Positions 14,318-22,920 of a DNA stretch of 38,553 bases are shown here, one piece after another; the stretch's first letter is position 1; every line of letters begins with the position of its first letter. This DNA comes from a virus. The stretch covers positions 1 to 38,553 of the IMG/VR virus record IMGVR_UViG_3300043409_001397. The stretch is one strand, 5' to 3'. The notes under the pieces were generated by a model. The model did not search any database. It worked only from the letters and a program-made list of their open reading frames with translations, and was not told the DNA's origin. A program made the translations under genes and the position numbers.

Positions 14318-14429
14318 TTTCTTTCAAATAGTTTATTATATTTTCTAATGATTTTCTTAAAGGTATCATTGTTCTTTTAGAATCTTTCCAATTTATATGT
14401 TCTATTAGAAATAAATTATATTTTTTCAT
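14310..14429 (-). CDS. Very small hypothetical protein (39 aa)
   Basis: A 39-codon frame runs from ATG 14427-14429 to TGA 14310-14312. The protein starts MKKYNLFLIEHINWKDSKRT and ends NYLKEND. It exactly fills the space between groEL, which ends 3 nt before it, and the 61-aa gene, which it overlaps by 8 nt. That filling supports it. No function can be inferred. Confidence 0.55.
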   Translation of the reverse strand: MKKYNLFLIEHINWKDSKRTMIPLRKSLENIINYLKEND

Positions 14430-14431
14430 AT

Positions 14432-16108
14432 CTAAGTTCTATCTACAACTTGTTCAAATTGTGTTCCAAATTCACTATCATCTCTTTTGGTGTAAATTAC
14501 ACCACCTGTTGTAATCAATGAGCCACAAACCGATACTGCGTTTTCCAAAGCACATCTTGTAACTTTATATGGGTCAATAATTCCTCCTTCTAAACCATCT
14601 ACAAAGATATTTTCTAAAGGATTATATACTAACCAATTGGTTGTATCATTTTTAATAATACCCATATTCATGTAAATATCATCCTTGTCAATGCCTGCAT
14701 TATCAAGAATTTTAAAGAATGGTTCTTTAATAGCCTTTCTTACAATTTCTGCTCCGATTAATTGATGTTTATTTGTAAAGATGGTTGTATCTTCAAAATT
14801 AACATTAGACGAAGCTCTTAATAAAGATGTTCCACCTCCTGCCAATACTCCTTCTTCCAAAGTACATTTACACGCTCTTAAAGCGTCATCTGCTCTATCG
14901 AATCTTTCTCCGATTTCAACATCGGTTAAACCTCCGATATTAATTAAATGAATACCACCTAAAAGATTTGATTTACGTTCTTGTAAGCGAGTTTTTTCAA
15001 AGATAGATTCTGCTTGTTGAATTTCATAATTAATCATCTTAATTCTATTATCAACAGCAGTTTTATCTCCTTTTGCATCAATAATGATTGTAGAAGATTT
15101 TTTAATAACTGCTTCACCTGCTCTTCCTAAAGAATCTAATGTAGCATTTGAAATAGAAGTTCCTGTTGTTGGGGAAATAAATGTTGCTCCTGTTAATACT
15201 GCAATATCTTGTAAGAATTTAGTCTTATTTTCACCATTCATAGGAGCATCTACAATACATACTTTGAATACTCCTTGCATTTTAGTTCTAATAATCTGTT
15301 GAAGAGCCAAATCAGATGTTGTATCAACAATAATTAGTAGAGACTTTCCTGTTTGAGCAACAGGATTCATAATATTGGTATATAGAGCTTTAATAGACTC
15401 AGGTGTATCAAAATTTGTATCAACTACTAAAATGTAAGGGTCGATTAATTTACAAATTCCGAGTTGTTCTTCGGTTACAAATAATTCAGATTGCAAACCT
15501 TTTTTAAACTCAACACCTTCTACAACTTCGATTCTATCTTCGGGATATTTTCCTTTAGTAATTTGAATAAGACCATCTTTTCCAGACTCCAATACGGCTG
15601 TTGAAATAAGATTTCCAATACTTACATCTCCATTAGCCGATAAAGTACCAACTTTTCTTAACATTTCTTTTGCAGTATCTTCTGTCAATTCAATTTTAAG
15701 AGTATTAAGATAGTTTAAAACTTGTTTAGAAGCCTTATCAATACCTTTTTTTAACTCAACTGCATTGATTTTATTGTCAGAATTAATATGAGTCAATGCT
15801 TCTTTCATCAAAGAGTAAGCAAGTAGGGTTGATGTAGTAGTTCCATCTCCCGCTTCTTCGGACGTACCGACAGATGCTTTTCTCAAAAGTCTTACTCCAT
15901 ACTCCTCAACAGGATTTTCTAAAAACATTATGTTTTTTGCAACAGTAACTCCATCTTTAGTTAGTCTTAATCTTCCTTGTAAATCCTCAAACATAATGTT
16001 TCTACCACCAACACCCATAGTAGCAGTAATCATTCTACTTGCATCTTCGATTCCTTTAAATAAAATACCTCTTGATTCTTCTCCTTTTAATAATTCTTTA
16101 ACTAACAT
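14432..16108 (-). CDS. groL: Chaperonin GroEL (Hsp60 family), phage-encoded
   Basis: This ATP-driven chaperonin subunit is expected to form a ring that encloses and folds client proteins in the cytoplasm. It is full length (558 aa; E. coli 548). Landmarks: GVGGRN and TKDGVTVAKNI in the first equatorial segment, the ATP-binding GDGTTT (87-92), and the ADDALRACKCTLEEG... AGGGTSLL block that carries the catalytic Asp near the start of the second equatorial segment. The first motif differs from the usual GPKGRN. The C-terminus (EQVVDRT) lacks the Gly-Gly-Met repeats common in bacterial GroEL. A GroES-like gene lies just upstream with one 67-aa gene between. The divergence argues against a recent capture from the host. 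Confidence 0.95.
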   Translation of the reverse strand: MLVKELLKGEESRGILFKGIEDASRMITATMGVGGRNIMFEDLQGRLRLTKDGVTVAKNIMFLENPVEEYGVRLLRKASVGTSEEAGDGTTTSTLLAYSLMKEALTHINSDNKINAVELKKGIDKASKQVLNYLNTLKIELTEDTAKEMLRKVGTLSANGDVSIGNLISTAVLESGKDGLIQITKGKYPEDRIEVVEGVEFKKGLQSELFVTEEQLGICKLIDPYILVVDTNFDTPESIKALYTNIMNPVAQTGKSLLIIVDTTSDLALQQIIRTKMQGVFKVCIVDAPMNGENKTKFLQDIAVLTGATFISPTTGTSISNATLDSLGRAGEAVIKKSSTIIIDAKGDKTAVDNRIKMINYEIQQAESIFEKTRLQERKSNLLGGIHLINIGGLTDVEIGERFDRADDALRACKCTLEEGVLAGGGTSLLRASSNVNFEDTTIFTNKHQLIGAEIVRKAIKEPFFKILDNAGIDKDDIYMNMGIIKNDTTNWLVYNPLENIFVDGLEGGIIDPYKVTRCALENAVSVCGSLITTGGVIYTKRDDSEFGTQFEQVVDRT

Positions 16109-16129
16109 AAGTTATATATTTATTTTTGT

Positions 16130-16333
16130 TTATTTATTGATTGTGATAAGATGATACTCTCCTTCTTTTGTAGTTCTTGTTTGTAAATAGACATTATCAG
16201 AAATCTTTTTAATATATCTTTTACAAAGTAAGTCGTCTAAATTAACAAATTCGGGAAAGTTATCTTGAGTACTTTCTAAATTTTCTTTAATTTCAACCGA
16301 ACCGTTAGGTCTTATCAAAATATTTGATTTCAT
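16130..16333 (-). CDS. Hypothetical protein between groES and groEL (67 aa)
   Basis: It begins MKSNILIRPNGSVEIKENL and ends GEYHLITINK. It is a small, probably beta-rich soluble protein with no recognised family. The frame is open to 16405, but that would overlap groES by 71 nt. The ATG at 16331-16333, 1 nt after the groES stop and preceded by AATAAC, is the better start. Its position inside the chaperonin pair suggests co-expression and perhaps a functional link to folding, which is inference. Confidence 0.68.
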   Translation of the reverse strand: MKSNILIRPNGSVEIKENLESTQDNFPEFVNLDDLLCKRYIKKISDNVYLQTRTTKEGEYHLITINK

Positions 16334-16334
16334 G

Positions 16335-16658
16335 TTATTGTACTTTTTCAAAAGTTGTTTCGTCAATATGACTTTCTTTAATTTTTGAAACAACATAATC
16401 TTCATTAGTTGTTAAAAACTCTACATTATCATAAGTAGTTCTTAAAGAACTCATCAATGGCATAATAATATAATCACCTACTTTAATTGATGTTACTTCT
16501 TCTCCAATATCTAATACTAAACCATAAGTAGTAGTATCTTCTTTAGTTTCGGTAACAATATCTAACATACCAATTTGTTTTTTACCCATTTTATTAACCC
16601 TTTTACAGATAATATTCTTTTTTAAGGCTTTTAATGGACAATCCTGTAATTCATTCAT
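16335..16658 (-). CDS. groS: Co-chaperonin GroES-like protein (107 aa)
   Basis: This is the predicted lid of the GroEL chamber. The order of elements fits GroES/gp31: a first strand LKALKKNIICKRV, a mobile-loop region with a short hydrophobic patch (IGMLDIV, about residues 29-35), then GLVLDIGEEVTSIKVGDYIIMP (47-68). The last matches the conserved G-x-V-x-x-(V/I)-G ... VKVGD-x-(V/I) signature. The C-terminal strand is EDYVVSKI. The N-terminus carries about ten extra residues. Sequence identity to bacterial GroES looks low, but a full-length groEL two genes downstream strongly supports the call. The leader AACAATAAATT precedes the ATG. Confidence 0.82.
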   Translation of the reverse strand: MNELQDCPLKALKKNIICKRVNKMGKKQIGMLDIVTETKEDTTTYGLVLDIGEEVTSIKVGDYIIMPLMSSLRTTYDNVEFLTTNEDYVVSKIKESHIDETTFEKVQ

Positions 16659-16661
16659 AAT

Positions 16662-16958
16662 TTATTGTTTGTTTTTGTTAAAATTAATTGAAATATTTAC
16701 TTTTTTTGGAGTTGTGATATGTACAGTTATTAAAATATCCGAATCGTTTTCTTTATCAAAATCTACCGTATAATAATCAAACTCTCCAATTTCTAAATTA
16801 TTTAATTTATAAAACTTCTCAAGACAACTATAAAAAATGCTATCTTCATGTATGTCTTTACAATAGAGTTTATCGGGAAATTGTATTGTATTTATTTTAC
16901 TCTGCCATTCTCTCAAATAGCGATAAGATATATTATTCATTTTATTTTCAATGTTCAT
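16662..16958 (-). CDS. Hypothetical protein between clamp and groES (98 aa)
   Basis: No family is recognised. The N-terminal half is helical and aromatic; the C-terminal half alternates strands (FDYYTVDFD, ILITVHITT, VNISINF). The first ATG (16958) overlaps the clamp gene by 11 nt. A second Met at residue 7 (16940), preceded by GAAAATAAA, would leave a short gap and is an equally good start. Confidence 0.68.
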   Translation of the reverse strand: MNIENKMNNISYRYLREWQSKINTIQFPDKLYCKDIHEDSIFYSCLEKFYKLNNLEIGEFDYYTVDFDKENDSDILITVHITTPKKVNISINFNKNKQ

Positions 16959-17679
16959 CGTTTTCGGGACAAATGTTATAAATTGCTTTAACGTCGTTAC
17001 TATTTGTAAATTCTAATCTAATAACTTCATGGCTTAAATGTAAATAAGATTCTTGACAATCTTTGTTGGCACTAAAGATATTTACAAAATCTTGAACCCT
17101 TAATATACTATCAACATTATTTTCATTTAGTTTAGTTCCCTCAACTTTAAATTTTACCTTAACTTTTTTTCCAAGATTGATAATAAAGTTATCTTTCTTT
17201 GGATTATACTTTAAAGTAAACGTATCTTGAAATTCATATTTTTCATTAGAAGCCATTGATAAAAAATCATCAATAAAATTCTTATCAAAAATGATAGTAG
17301 CATCCCATTGGTCATCATCAAATAAAAAACATTCTTCAAGAGAATTAACATGAAGGATAGTTGCTTCATCCATTAGATAATATTCTAATGTATATTTGTC
17401 GTCTTTAACAATTAATTTATCATCATCAATTGATAGTTTAATATCTTCGTTTAATTTTGATAAAGTTTTATTAAATAACTTAGCATCACTTACACAAACT
17501 TCACAATCTTCTAATTCAAAATTATTTGTTTTTACATATCCTTTTATTGATTCAGAACTATTAATAAAGGGAATAGTGATTTCATTAGATTCTACTACTA
17601 ATTTATAAGTTAATGGTTCATTAGCAGGTTCTATAACACCAATCTTTTTTACTAAATCTTGTAATAATGATTTTTTCAT
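16948..17679 (-). CDS. Probable DNA polymerase sliding clamp (T4 gp45 / PCNA-like)
   Basis: The role would be a ring-shaped processivity factor for the phage polymerase. The 243-aa length is close to T4 gp45 (228). The section around residues 61-107 (VCVSDAKLFNKTLSKLNEDI ... DKLIVKDDKYTLEYYLMDEA) has the helix-then-strands pattern of a clamp repeat. A second, similar strand-rich half begins with FDKNFIDDFLSMAS. Similarity is structural in feel rather than motif-based, so gene order matters. It lies in the replication cluster, one gene after the polymerase and upstream of the clamp-loader ATPase. The acidic composition is normal for clamps. Confidence 0.7.
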   Translation of the reverse strand: MKKSLLQDLVKKIGVIEPANEPLTYKLVVESNEITIPFINSSESIKGYVKTNNFELEDCEVCVSDAKLFNKTLSKLNEDIKLSIDDDKLIVKDDKYTLEYYLMDEATILHVNSLEECFLFDDDQWDATIIFDKNFIDDFLSMASNEKYEFQDTFTLKYNPKKDNFIINLGKKVKVKFKVEGTKLNENNVDSILRVQDFVNIFSANKDCQESYLHLSHEVIRLEFTNSNDVKAIYNICPENDEH

Positions 17680-17684
17680 ATTAT

Positions 17685-18140
17685 TTATAATAATGGTTTA
17701 GCAATTTCAATTAAATCTCTAAAGTCTTCTAAGAATTTGTCTCTAATTTCTTCTGTTCTGAATGATAAAACTTGCTGTGCATGAAAATACATAGAAGGGT
17801 TTATATTGTTTTTATGAATGTATAAGCAATATTTATCTTCTAAAGATTCCCAATCAGGTTTCCATCCTCGATTATATTTATCTCTCCATTGACATAATTG
17901 AGACAATGCTAAACAAGCCTTTGTTTCTTCTTCTGTTGGGAATACGTTTTCATTGTTTCTATTAGACTCTCCTGTATATTTGGCTATGTAAGAATCTTCT
18001 GTTATATAACATCCTTTAATCTCTCCAAAATCTTCCCATTGTGGAGATTTTTTCTTAGTAATTCCTAAAGATTTAATTTGTTCAACTTGTTGTTGAGTTA
18101 GTTCTATTTTAGAACCTTCTATTTGAATGTAATTTACCAT
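17685..18140 (-). CDS. Conserved-looking hypothetical protein (151 aa)
   Basis: The C-terminal two thirds (CLALSQLCQWRDKYNRGW ... QVLSFRTEEIRDKFLEDF) resembles a protein often seen in Bacteroidetes phages and prophages; its function is unknown. The N-terminal part (about 1-35) ends in a Lys-rich linker. It overlaps the polymerase gene's end by 7 nt and ends 5 nt before the clamp gene, so it is co-expressed with the replication proteins. There is no membrane or signal segment. Confidence 0.75.
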   Translation of the reverse strand: MVNYIQIEGSKIELTQQQVEQIKSLGITKKKSPQWEDFGEIKGCYITEDSYIAKYTGESNRNNENVFPTEEETKACLALSQLCQWRDKYNRGWKPDWESLEDKYCLYIHKNNINPSMYFHAQQVLSFRTEEIRDKFLEDFRDLIEIAKPLL

Positions 18141-20788
18141 ATTATTTTAATTTTAACTTTTCTATTCCAACCACTTGATAATTTCTTTGGGTTAAGATTA
18201 ACTGTTCCCCAATTTAATGTATCGTAGAATTTTTGAATTTTGGTCAATAACTGATTATCAAAGTTTTTGTTTTTATCTAAATATTTTTCAACTATTTGTT
18301 CAATTTCTATTGGATATTCTTCATTAGCAGGAAACCCAATAGAGTCTATTTTATAAGGATTTGGTTTTAAGTAACAATAAGCAACAGGGTCTCCAATCTT
18401 TAATTCACTATAATCTTGATTTTTTTTGTAAAATTTGATAAAATCATTATATCTAATACTTGCTTTGTACTGAGCAGGTGTTTTTGGCTGTGTTTTTGAG
18501 AATATTTGTCCCAATGGTGCTTCGTAAGAAACATATTTACTCAATTCTTCTCTTAAACCAACTGGTAAAGATAACTCTTTATAATCACAATTCAAAATAT
18601 AATTCTTAAAATCAACCACCATTTTATCTATTACTTCTTTTGTACCATTTAATAGAAGTGTATTAATCATTTTCATTGAAAAATCTCTAAATAATGGTGC
18701 AAAATTTGATTTCATTAAATCCAATCCTTTATAATCAAACTCACTTCCTTTTTTGATTGGCGAACCTTCTTTTCTTACTAAGTAACAAGCATATTTTTTC
18801 TTAGCCGACCAATAAGCTCTTTTGATTACATATTCTGGTTTGATGTAATAATCATGTTTATCTATATTAAAGGCTTCTTTGGTTAAATCATTGTAATAAG
18901 CATTTAATTTATCCATCATTTCTTGTGCAAAACTTTCAACAATTGGGATAATTCTTTCATCTTCAATAGTCAAAATATCTTGATTTAATCTATGAGAAAT
19001 AATTTTACTACATTTAACAAAGATTGAGTCTGTATCAGATGCAACAATAAAATCTTCATCTTTAGTTCCCAATTCTTGATTCATTTTATCATTAACATAA
19101 TTAATTGTTGATTTAATGATAACTTGACCAGTCATGGTAGTAGCTGAGGATAACCATTTTCTTCCATCACAATATCTAAAAGATGGTAAAATCAATACTC
19201 CATATAAAGAGTTACAAAAAGTCTTATAAACCGATTGATAAGTATCATAAAACTTAGCTTTATCAAAATCTAATTCATGTCTTGCTTTAAGCATGAGATT
19301 TTTATAATAAGCTCTTTTTTCAGTCCATTCTATCAATACTTCGTTTAAAATAGACTTTTTAGACATATCAAATATGATACCATTACCAGAGATAGACCAA
19401 TTTCTTTGATAAATTTGTTTTTTTAACTTAGATAGTTTAACTTTTTTACGAGTTCCATCTAATTTTTCAATAGAAATATCTTCACCAAGTATATCACAAT
19501 CTCTTAAATTCAAATAATCTAACCCAAAAGATTCATTGTAATCAACATTTTCAACCAAAATACGTCCAACAAGCGTTTCTAAACCACTATTTAAAGACAT
19601 AATGTTAGTTGGGTAGAGTTGTCTTAAATCTAAGTCGGTAAGCCAATCATGTAATCCAACTTGAACATCTTTTACATAAGCACCTTTAAAACTTGATTCT
19701 TCTTCCTCTTCTTTTGTTTTGACTTTTTGATAATTCTTTTTTAAAGATGGGTCATTTGTTTGTGGTTTATTTGGAGAAACAATTCCTTTTCTTTTTAAGA
19801 ATGTAAAGATTACTCCATCCAAAACTACACTTGAAAAATAAATAGACTCATATTCTACGTGTCCAAAGTGACAAATTGTGATAGCTAACTCTAAAAATCC
19901 TAATTTAGCATCAAGTTCTTCAAGTAAGGTAACGTCATTTAAGTTATATTCGATATATTTTTCAATATCTTCCTCATATAATTTATCTAAATTACCAGTT
20001 TCGATTTTTCCTTTACCAATCTCTTTTTTACAAATATAATCTAACTTATAACTTGGTTGAACCTTTGGTACAAACTTTTTATGAAGTAATAAATAGTCCA
20101 TACTTGCAATACCTGCTAACTTAATAGGTGTTGTATCAGAATTATCTTGTTCAAGTACTATTCCTAATGGAGATAAACGTTTTGCATTATCAATTGATAG
20201 TTTTTTGCTAATGCGATAATAGAGATATGGGACATCAAAAAATGATGAGTTATATCCTACTATCACCGTTGGGTCAATCTCTTCCCATAAGTCAAGAAAA
20301 GCCTTTAAAAGCAAGGTTTCTTTTTTATAAGGAATGACTATTTTATCGTCGGATTCGTATTTTGATATTTTTTGAGCTTCGTCTAAGATTAAAACATATT
20401 TTTTATTAGTAGTTTTATCCAAGATTGCAATTGAAGTGATTTTGTTTAATGCTTTTTTAATATTTGCTCTATTCAAAGTTCCTCCAATTTGAGTCTCAAT
20501 ATCAAAAAATACTAATCTATGATGAGATGGAGGAGAATCTTCGGATAAATATTTATCGGTTAATGTTCTAAGAACAGGTGAAATATCTTGTTCGTGAACA
20601 TCTAAATCCCCTTTTTGATAATTTTGTGGTTGGATTTTTCTAAAAGTATCTCCAAATAACCCTACATATTTTCCATTAGGGTCTTTTCTAAAAGCATAAT
20701 CTTTAAATTCTTCAATAATCCAACCTTCCTTATCATCTCTAATATAACTTACTTTGTTTCTTTTGTCAACGTGGACTGCTTGATACAT
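18134..20788 (-). CDS. Family B DNA polymerase with 3'-5' exonuclease (T4 gp43-like)
   Basis: This is the phage replicative polymerase. Exonuclease motifs: FDIET (95-99), GYNSSFFD (178-185) and YNLND (281-285), all with their acidic residues. Polymerase motifs: A, DLDLRQLYP (385-393); B, KTFCNSLYG (522-530); C, SDTDS (584-588), where both catalytic aspartates are kept although the usual Tyr-Gly before it is replaced by Ala-Ser. A KKKYACYL element follows, then the thumb region. Length 884 aa against about 898 for T4 gp43. The enzyme looks intact, with no intein or intron. It heads the replication cluster and ends in a 7-nt overlap with the 151-aa gene. Confidence 0.96.
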   Translation of the reverse strand: MYQAVHVDKRNKVSYIRDDKEGWIIEEFKDYAFRKDPNGKYVGLFGDTFRKIQPQNYQKGDLDVHEQDISPVLRTLTDKYLSEDSPPSHHRLVFFDIETQIGGTLNRANIKKALNKITSIAILDKTTNKKYVLILDEAQKISKYESDDKIVIPYKKETLLLKAFLDLWEEIDPTVIVGYNSSFFDVPYLYYRISKKLSIDNAKRLSPLGIVLEQDNSDTTPIKLAGIASMDYLLLHKKFVPKVQPSYKLDYICKKEIGKGKIETGNLDKLYEEDIEKYIEYNLNDVTLLEELDAKLGFLELAITICHFGHVEYESIYFSSVVLDGVIFTFLKRKGIVSPNKPQTNDPSLKKNYQKVKTKEEEEESSFKGAYVKDVQVGLHDWLTDLDLRQLYPTNIMSLNSGLETLVGRILVENVDYNESFGLDYLNLRDCDILGEDISIEKLDGTRKKVKLSKLKKQIYQRNWSISGNGIIFDMSKKSILNEVLIEWTEKRAYYKNLMLKARHELDFDKAKFYDTYQSVYKTFCNSLYGVLILPSFRYCDGRKWLSSATTMTGQVIIKSTINYVNDKMNQELGTKDEDFIVASDTDSIFVKCSKIISHRLNQDILTIEDERIIPIVESFAQEMMDKLNAYYNDLTKEAFNIDKHDYYIKPEYVIKRAYWSAKKKYACYLVRKEGSPIKKGSEFDYKGLDLMKSNFAPLFRDFSMKMINTLLLNGTKEVIDKMVVDFKNYILNCDYKELSLPVGLREELSKYVSYEAPLGQIFSKTQPKTPAQYKASIRYNDFIKFYKKNQDYSELKIGDPVAYCYLKPNPYKIDSIGFPANEEYPIEIEQIVEKYLDKNKNFDNQLLTKIQKFYDTLNWGTVNLNPKKLSSGWNRKVKIKIIW

Positions 20789-20791
20789 AAT

Positions 20792-21007
20792 TTACTTAAT
20801 GGATGAATTTTTATGATTTTGATAGAGTTCTTCTAACATTCTAAGTTTAATCACGTTGATTATTTGATTATACTCATTTTCAACTCTATCATGTTCTTCC
20901 CAATAGTCACTTCTATACCTTTTATAATGATGGTCTAATGTAACATTTTCATTTACATATTCAAAAATAGATATTTCTTCTACTAAATCAATTTTGTTTA
21001 TTTTCAT
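20792..21007 (-). CDS. Hypothetical helical protein (71 aa)
   Basis: The protein is small, charged and helical, with a His/Arg/Tyr-rich middle (LDHHYKRYRSDYWEEHDR). No motif was recognised. It sits 3 nt upstream of the polymerase gene and 1 nt after the 68-aa gene. Confidence 0.7.
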   Translation of the reverse strand: MKINKIDLVEEISIFEYVNENVTLDHHYKRYRSDYWEEHDRVENEYNQIINVIKLRMLEELYQNHKNSSIK

Positions 21008-21008
21008 A

Positions 21009-21215
21009 TTAGTAATTATTTTCCCATTTAACTTTTAATCCTTGATATAATCCTTCTAATTCTTTGATTTTAAATGGAAATGGGACTTCTTGCCATTCAT
21101 CAATGACTTCTTTAAACCAAATATCTCGTGTTAATCTAAAATATCTTTCGATAACTCCATTATCTTCAACAAGATGAATAGTTCCTCTTAATGGTTTTGA
21201 TTCAATTATTTTCAT
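21009..21215 (-). CDS. Hypothetical protein (68 aa)
   Basis: This small soluble protein (MKIIESKPLRGTIHLVEDNG ... LYQGLKVKWENNY) has beta-strand character in its first half and a helix near the end. No family was recognised. It overlaps the end of the first methyltransferase gene by 14 nt. Confidence 0.7.
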   Translation of the reverse strand: MKIIESKPLRGTIHLVEDNGVIERYFRLTRDIWFKEVIDEWQEVPFPFKIKELEGLYQGLKVKWENNY

Positions 21216-21954
21216 GTGTATATATTCTATTCTTTGCTATATCAAACATTTCAGTATCCTTTTCTATACCAGTAAAATTTCTATTTAGTATTTTACAAGC
21301 AACCCCAGTCGTTCCGCTACCCATTACATTATCTAAAATATAATCTCCTTCGTTAGAATATGTAAGTATTAATCTTTTCAACAATTCTAATGGCTTTTGA
21401 GTTGGATGTAATTTAGATTTCTGTTTATCTGTTTTTATTTTCCAAACACTCGTGGGAAATCTTTCAGTGGAATCATAATTTGGTACTTTTGTAATATCTT
21501 CATTATTATAGACTTTATCTCTATTAGAAGCTCTTTCAATTGATTTTATTCTTGAGTTAGCACTTGATACTTTTCTAACATGACCAGTTGTTTTTTGAGG
21601 ATTATATGTTGGTTGCTTTTTATAAAAGACTAAAATATCTTCATGGCTTCTCAATGGCATTTTCTTGGAGTTCAAATGACCAGTTGGGGTTGTTTTTTCA
21701 TAAATAATAGTATATTTATAATCTTTTTCATTAGAAAGTATAAGTTTTGCACTAAATATACCTTGTCCAAATAAAATTATACAACCATTATCTTTGATAA
21801 TTCTTTTATATTGTTCCCACAATGGTTCTAATGGTAACATAGTATCCCATTTACATTTAGTTACTTGATATGGTAAATCTGCAATAATGCAATCAAAATG
21901 TTTATCGGGAAATTCATCGAAAACATCAAAACAATCTTTATTAATCAATCTCAT
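21202..21954 (-). CDS. DNA amino-methyltransferase (N6_N4_Mtase type, 250 aa)
   Basis: This is a predicted AdoMet-dependent methyltransferase acting on an adenine or cytosine amino group in DNA. The catalytic motif IV is DLPY (26-29), the AdoMet-binding motif DNVMGSGTT (208-216) lies near the C-terminus, and HPTQKP (motif X) precedes it; this is the beta-class order. The region between is the likely target-recognition domain. No restriction enzyme gene is nearby, so it is an orphan that may protect phage DNA or mark it. It is clearly related to the methyltransferase at 23506-24264, sharing the KWD...PLWEQY/KEY and LFGxGxF segments. Target sequence unknown. Confidence 0.92.
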   Translation of the reverse strand: MRLINKDCFDVFDEFPDKHFDCIIADLPYQVTKCKWDTMLPLEPLWEQYKRIIKDNGCIILFGQGIFSAKLILSNEKDYKYTIIYEKTTPTGHLNSKKMPLRSHEDILVFYKKQPTYNPQKTTGHVRKVSSANSRIKSIERASNRDKVYNNEDITKVPNYDSTERFPTSVWKIKTDKQKSKLHPTQKPLELLKRLILTYSNEGDYILDNVMGSGTTGVACKILNRNFTGIEKDTEMFDIAKNRIYTHENN

Positions 21955-21955
21955 A

Positions 21956-22294
21956 TTATTTGTAAAAAATTAAATATTTGTCATTATGAACAAAATCTTG
22001 ATAAGGTATTAACTCAAATCCATCTAAATCTTCACTAACAATATTTAGTTCAATAGAAGATTTACTATTATCGAATTTTAACAAGTCCTTTAAGGTAATT
22101 GGAGTATCTAATTTATTGCATTCTATATTTAGAATTAATTTATTACCCCATGAATGAACATTACATATCTTTTTGAAATATTTTATCTCATTATTAGATA
22201 AACAATCATTTATATACTTTAAGTTCCTTCCTTTAAAAATTAATAAATCTTTTGAAAGGTCTTTAGTTTGTTGTTTGAATATTGAGAATTTCAT
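21956..22294 (-). CDS. Hypothetical protein (112 aa)
   Basis: No family is recognised. The protein is soluble, with a basic N-terminus (MKFSIFKQQTKDLSKD) and mixed strands and helices. It follows the 133-aa gene by 5 nt and ends 1 nt before the methyltransferase gene. Its start has the leader AACTTATAAATAAT. Confidence 0.7.
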   Translation of the reverse strand: MKFSIFKQQTKDLSKDLLIFKGRNLKYINDCLSNNEIKYFKKICNVHSWGNKLILNIECNKLDTPITLKDLLKFDNSKSSIELNIVSEDLDGFELIPYQDFVHNDKYLIFYK

Positions 22295-22299
22295 ATTAT

Positions 22300-22701
22300 T
22301 TATAAGTTATAATTTACTTCAATGAATTTGTCTAATGGTACTCCTAATGTTTCACATAAATCTTGAATTTGATTTATTTTTGAAGAAATTTTAGGAATAA
22401 TCTTACTTTTTAATACCATAGATTCAATTAACTGATAAAGATTTTCCTCAAATGTATCATAATTAGATTCTTCTTCGATGTTGAAAATATAATCTATTCC
22501 ACCTATTTTATCTAATGTGTTGAGATGGTATGTTATGGAATCTTCTGATAATATTTCTTCTATATAAATATCTCCCATTTGACTTCCCTTATAAATAGTA
22601 AATTCAAAATCGTTACCTGTGAAATCTGTTTCAAATTTTATACCATTTAGTGTTAGAAAATACTTTATTTTATTAATTACAATTTCTTCCTGTTGGGTCA
22701 T
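22300..22701 (-). CDS. Hypothetical acidic protein (133 aa)
   Basis: An alpha/beta protein: an N-terminal helix (EEIVINKIKYFLTLNGIKF) is followed by strands with acidic loops, then helices ending in LGVPLDKFIEVNYNL. No motif was recognised. It is joined to the 73-aa gene upstream by an ATGA overlap. Confidence 0.7.
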   Translation of the reverse strand: MTQQEEIVINKIKYFLTLNGIKFETDFTGNDFEFTIYKGSQMGDIYIEEILSEDSITYHLNTLDKIGGIDYIFNIEEESNYDTFEENLYQLIESMVLKSKIIPKISSKINQIQDLCETLGVPLDKFIEVNYNL

Positions 22702-22919
22702 AATTCATCAATATAAAGTTGTACTAAGTTTAAATCTCCTCCTGTTCTATATTCACTAAATAAGTCATCAAATTTTTCTGATAAATTATCATAATCATCA
22801 TCAAAATCATTATCATCTGAATATAATTCTTCTAATAAATCGTTAAATCGTTCTTCAAGTTCATTTGGAATTAAATACCAATGTCCATTATCATCCTGTA
22901 ATGCTTGTACTGCTTTCAT
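22698..22919 (-). CDS. Small very acidic protein (73 aa)
   Basis: The N-terminus (MKAVQALQDDNGHWYLIPNE) and C-terminus (YRTGGDLNLVQLYIDEL) resemble a small protein common in phages, with unknown function. The centre is an Asp/Glu-rich run. The strongly negative charge could suit DNA mimicry or protein binding, which is speculation. A plus-strand Cys/Phe-rich frame here is a shadow. It is joined to the 133-aa gene by ATGA and follows the membrane protein gene by 1 nt. Confidence 0.75.
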   Translation of the reverse strand: MKAVQALQDDNGHWYLIPNELEERFNDLLEELYSDDNDFDDDYDNLSEKFDDLFSEYRTGGDLNLVQLYIDEL

Positions 22920-22920
22920 G

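Noticed and set aside
16334-16405. Longer 91-aa version of the gene between groES and groEL
   Set aside because: It would overlap groES by 71 nt; the ATG just after the groES stop gives the usual spacing.
18134-20788. Possible intein or intron in the polymerase gene
   Set aside because: All exonuclease and polymerase motifs occur in order with normal spacing and the total length matches T4 gp43.
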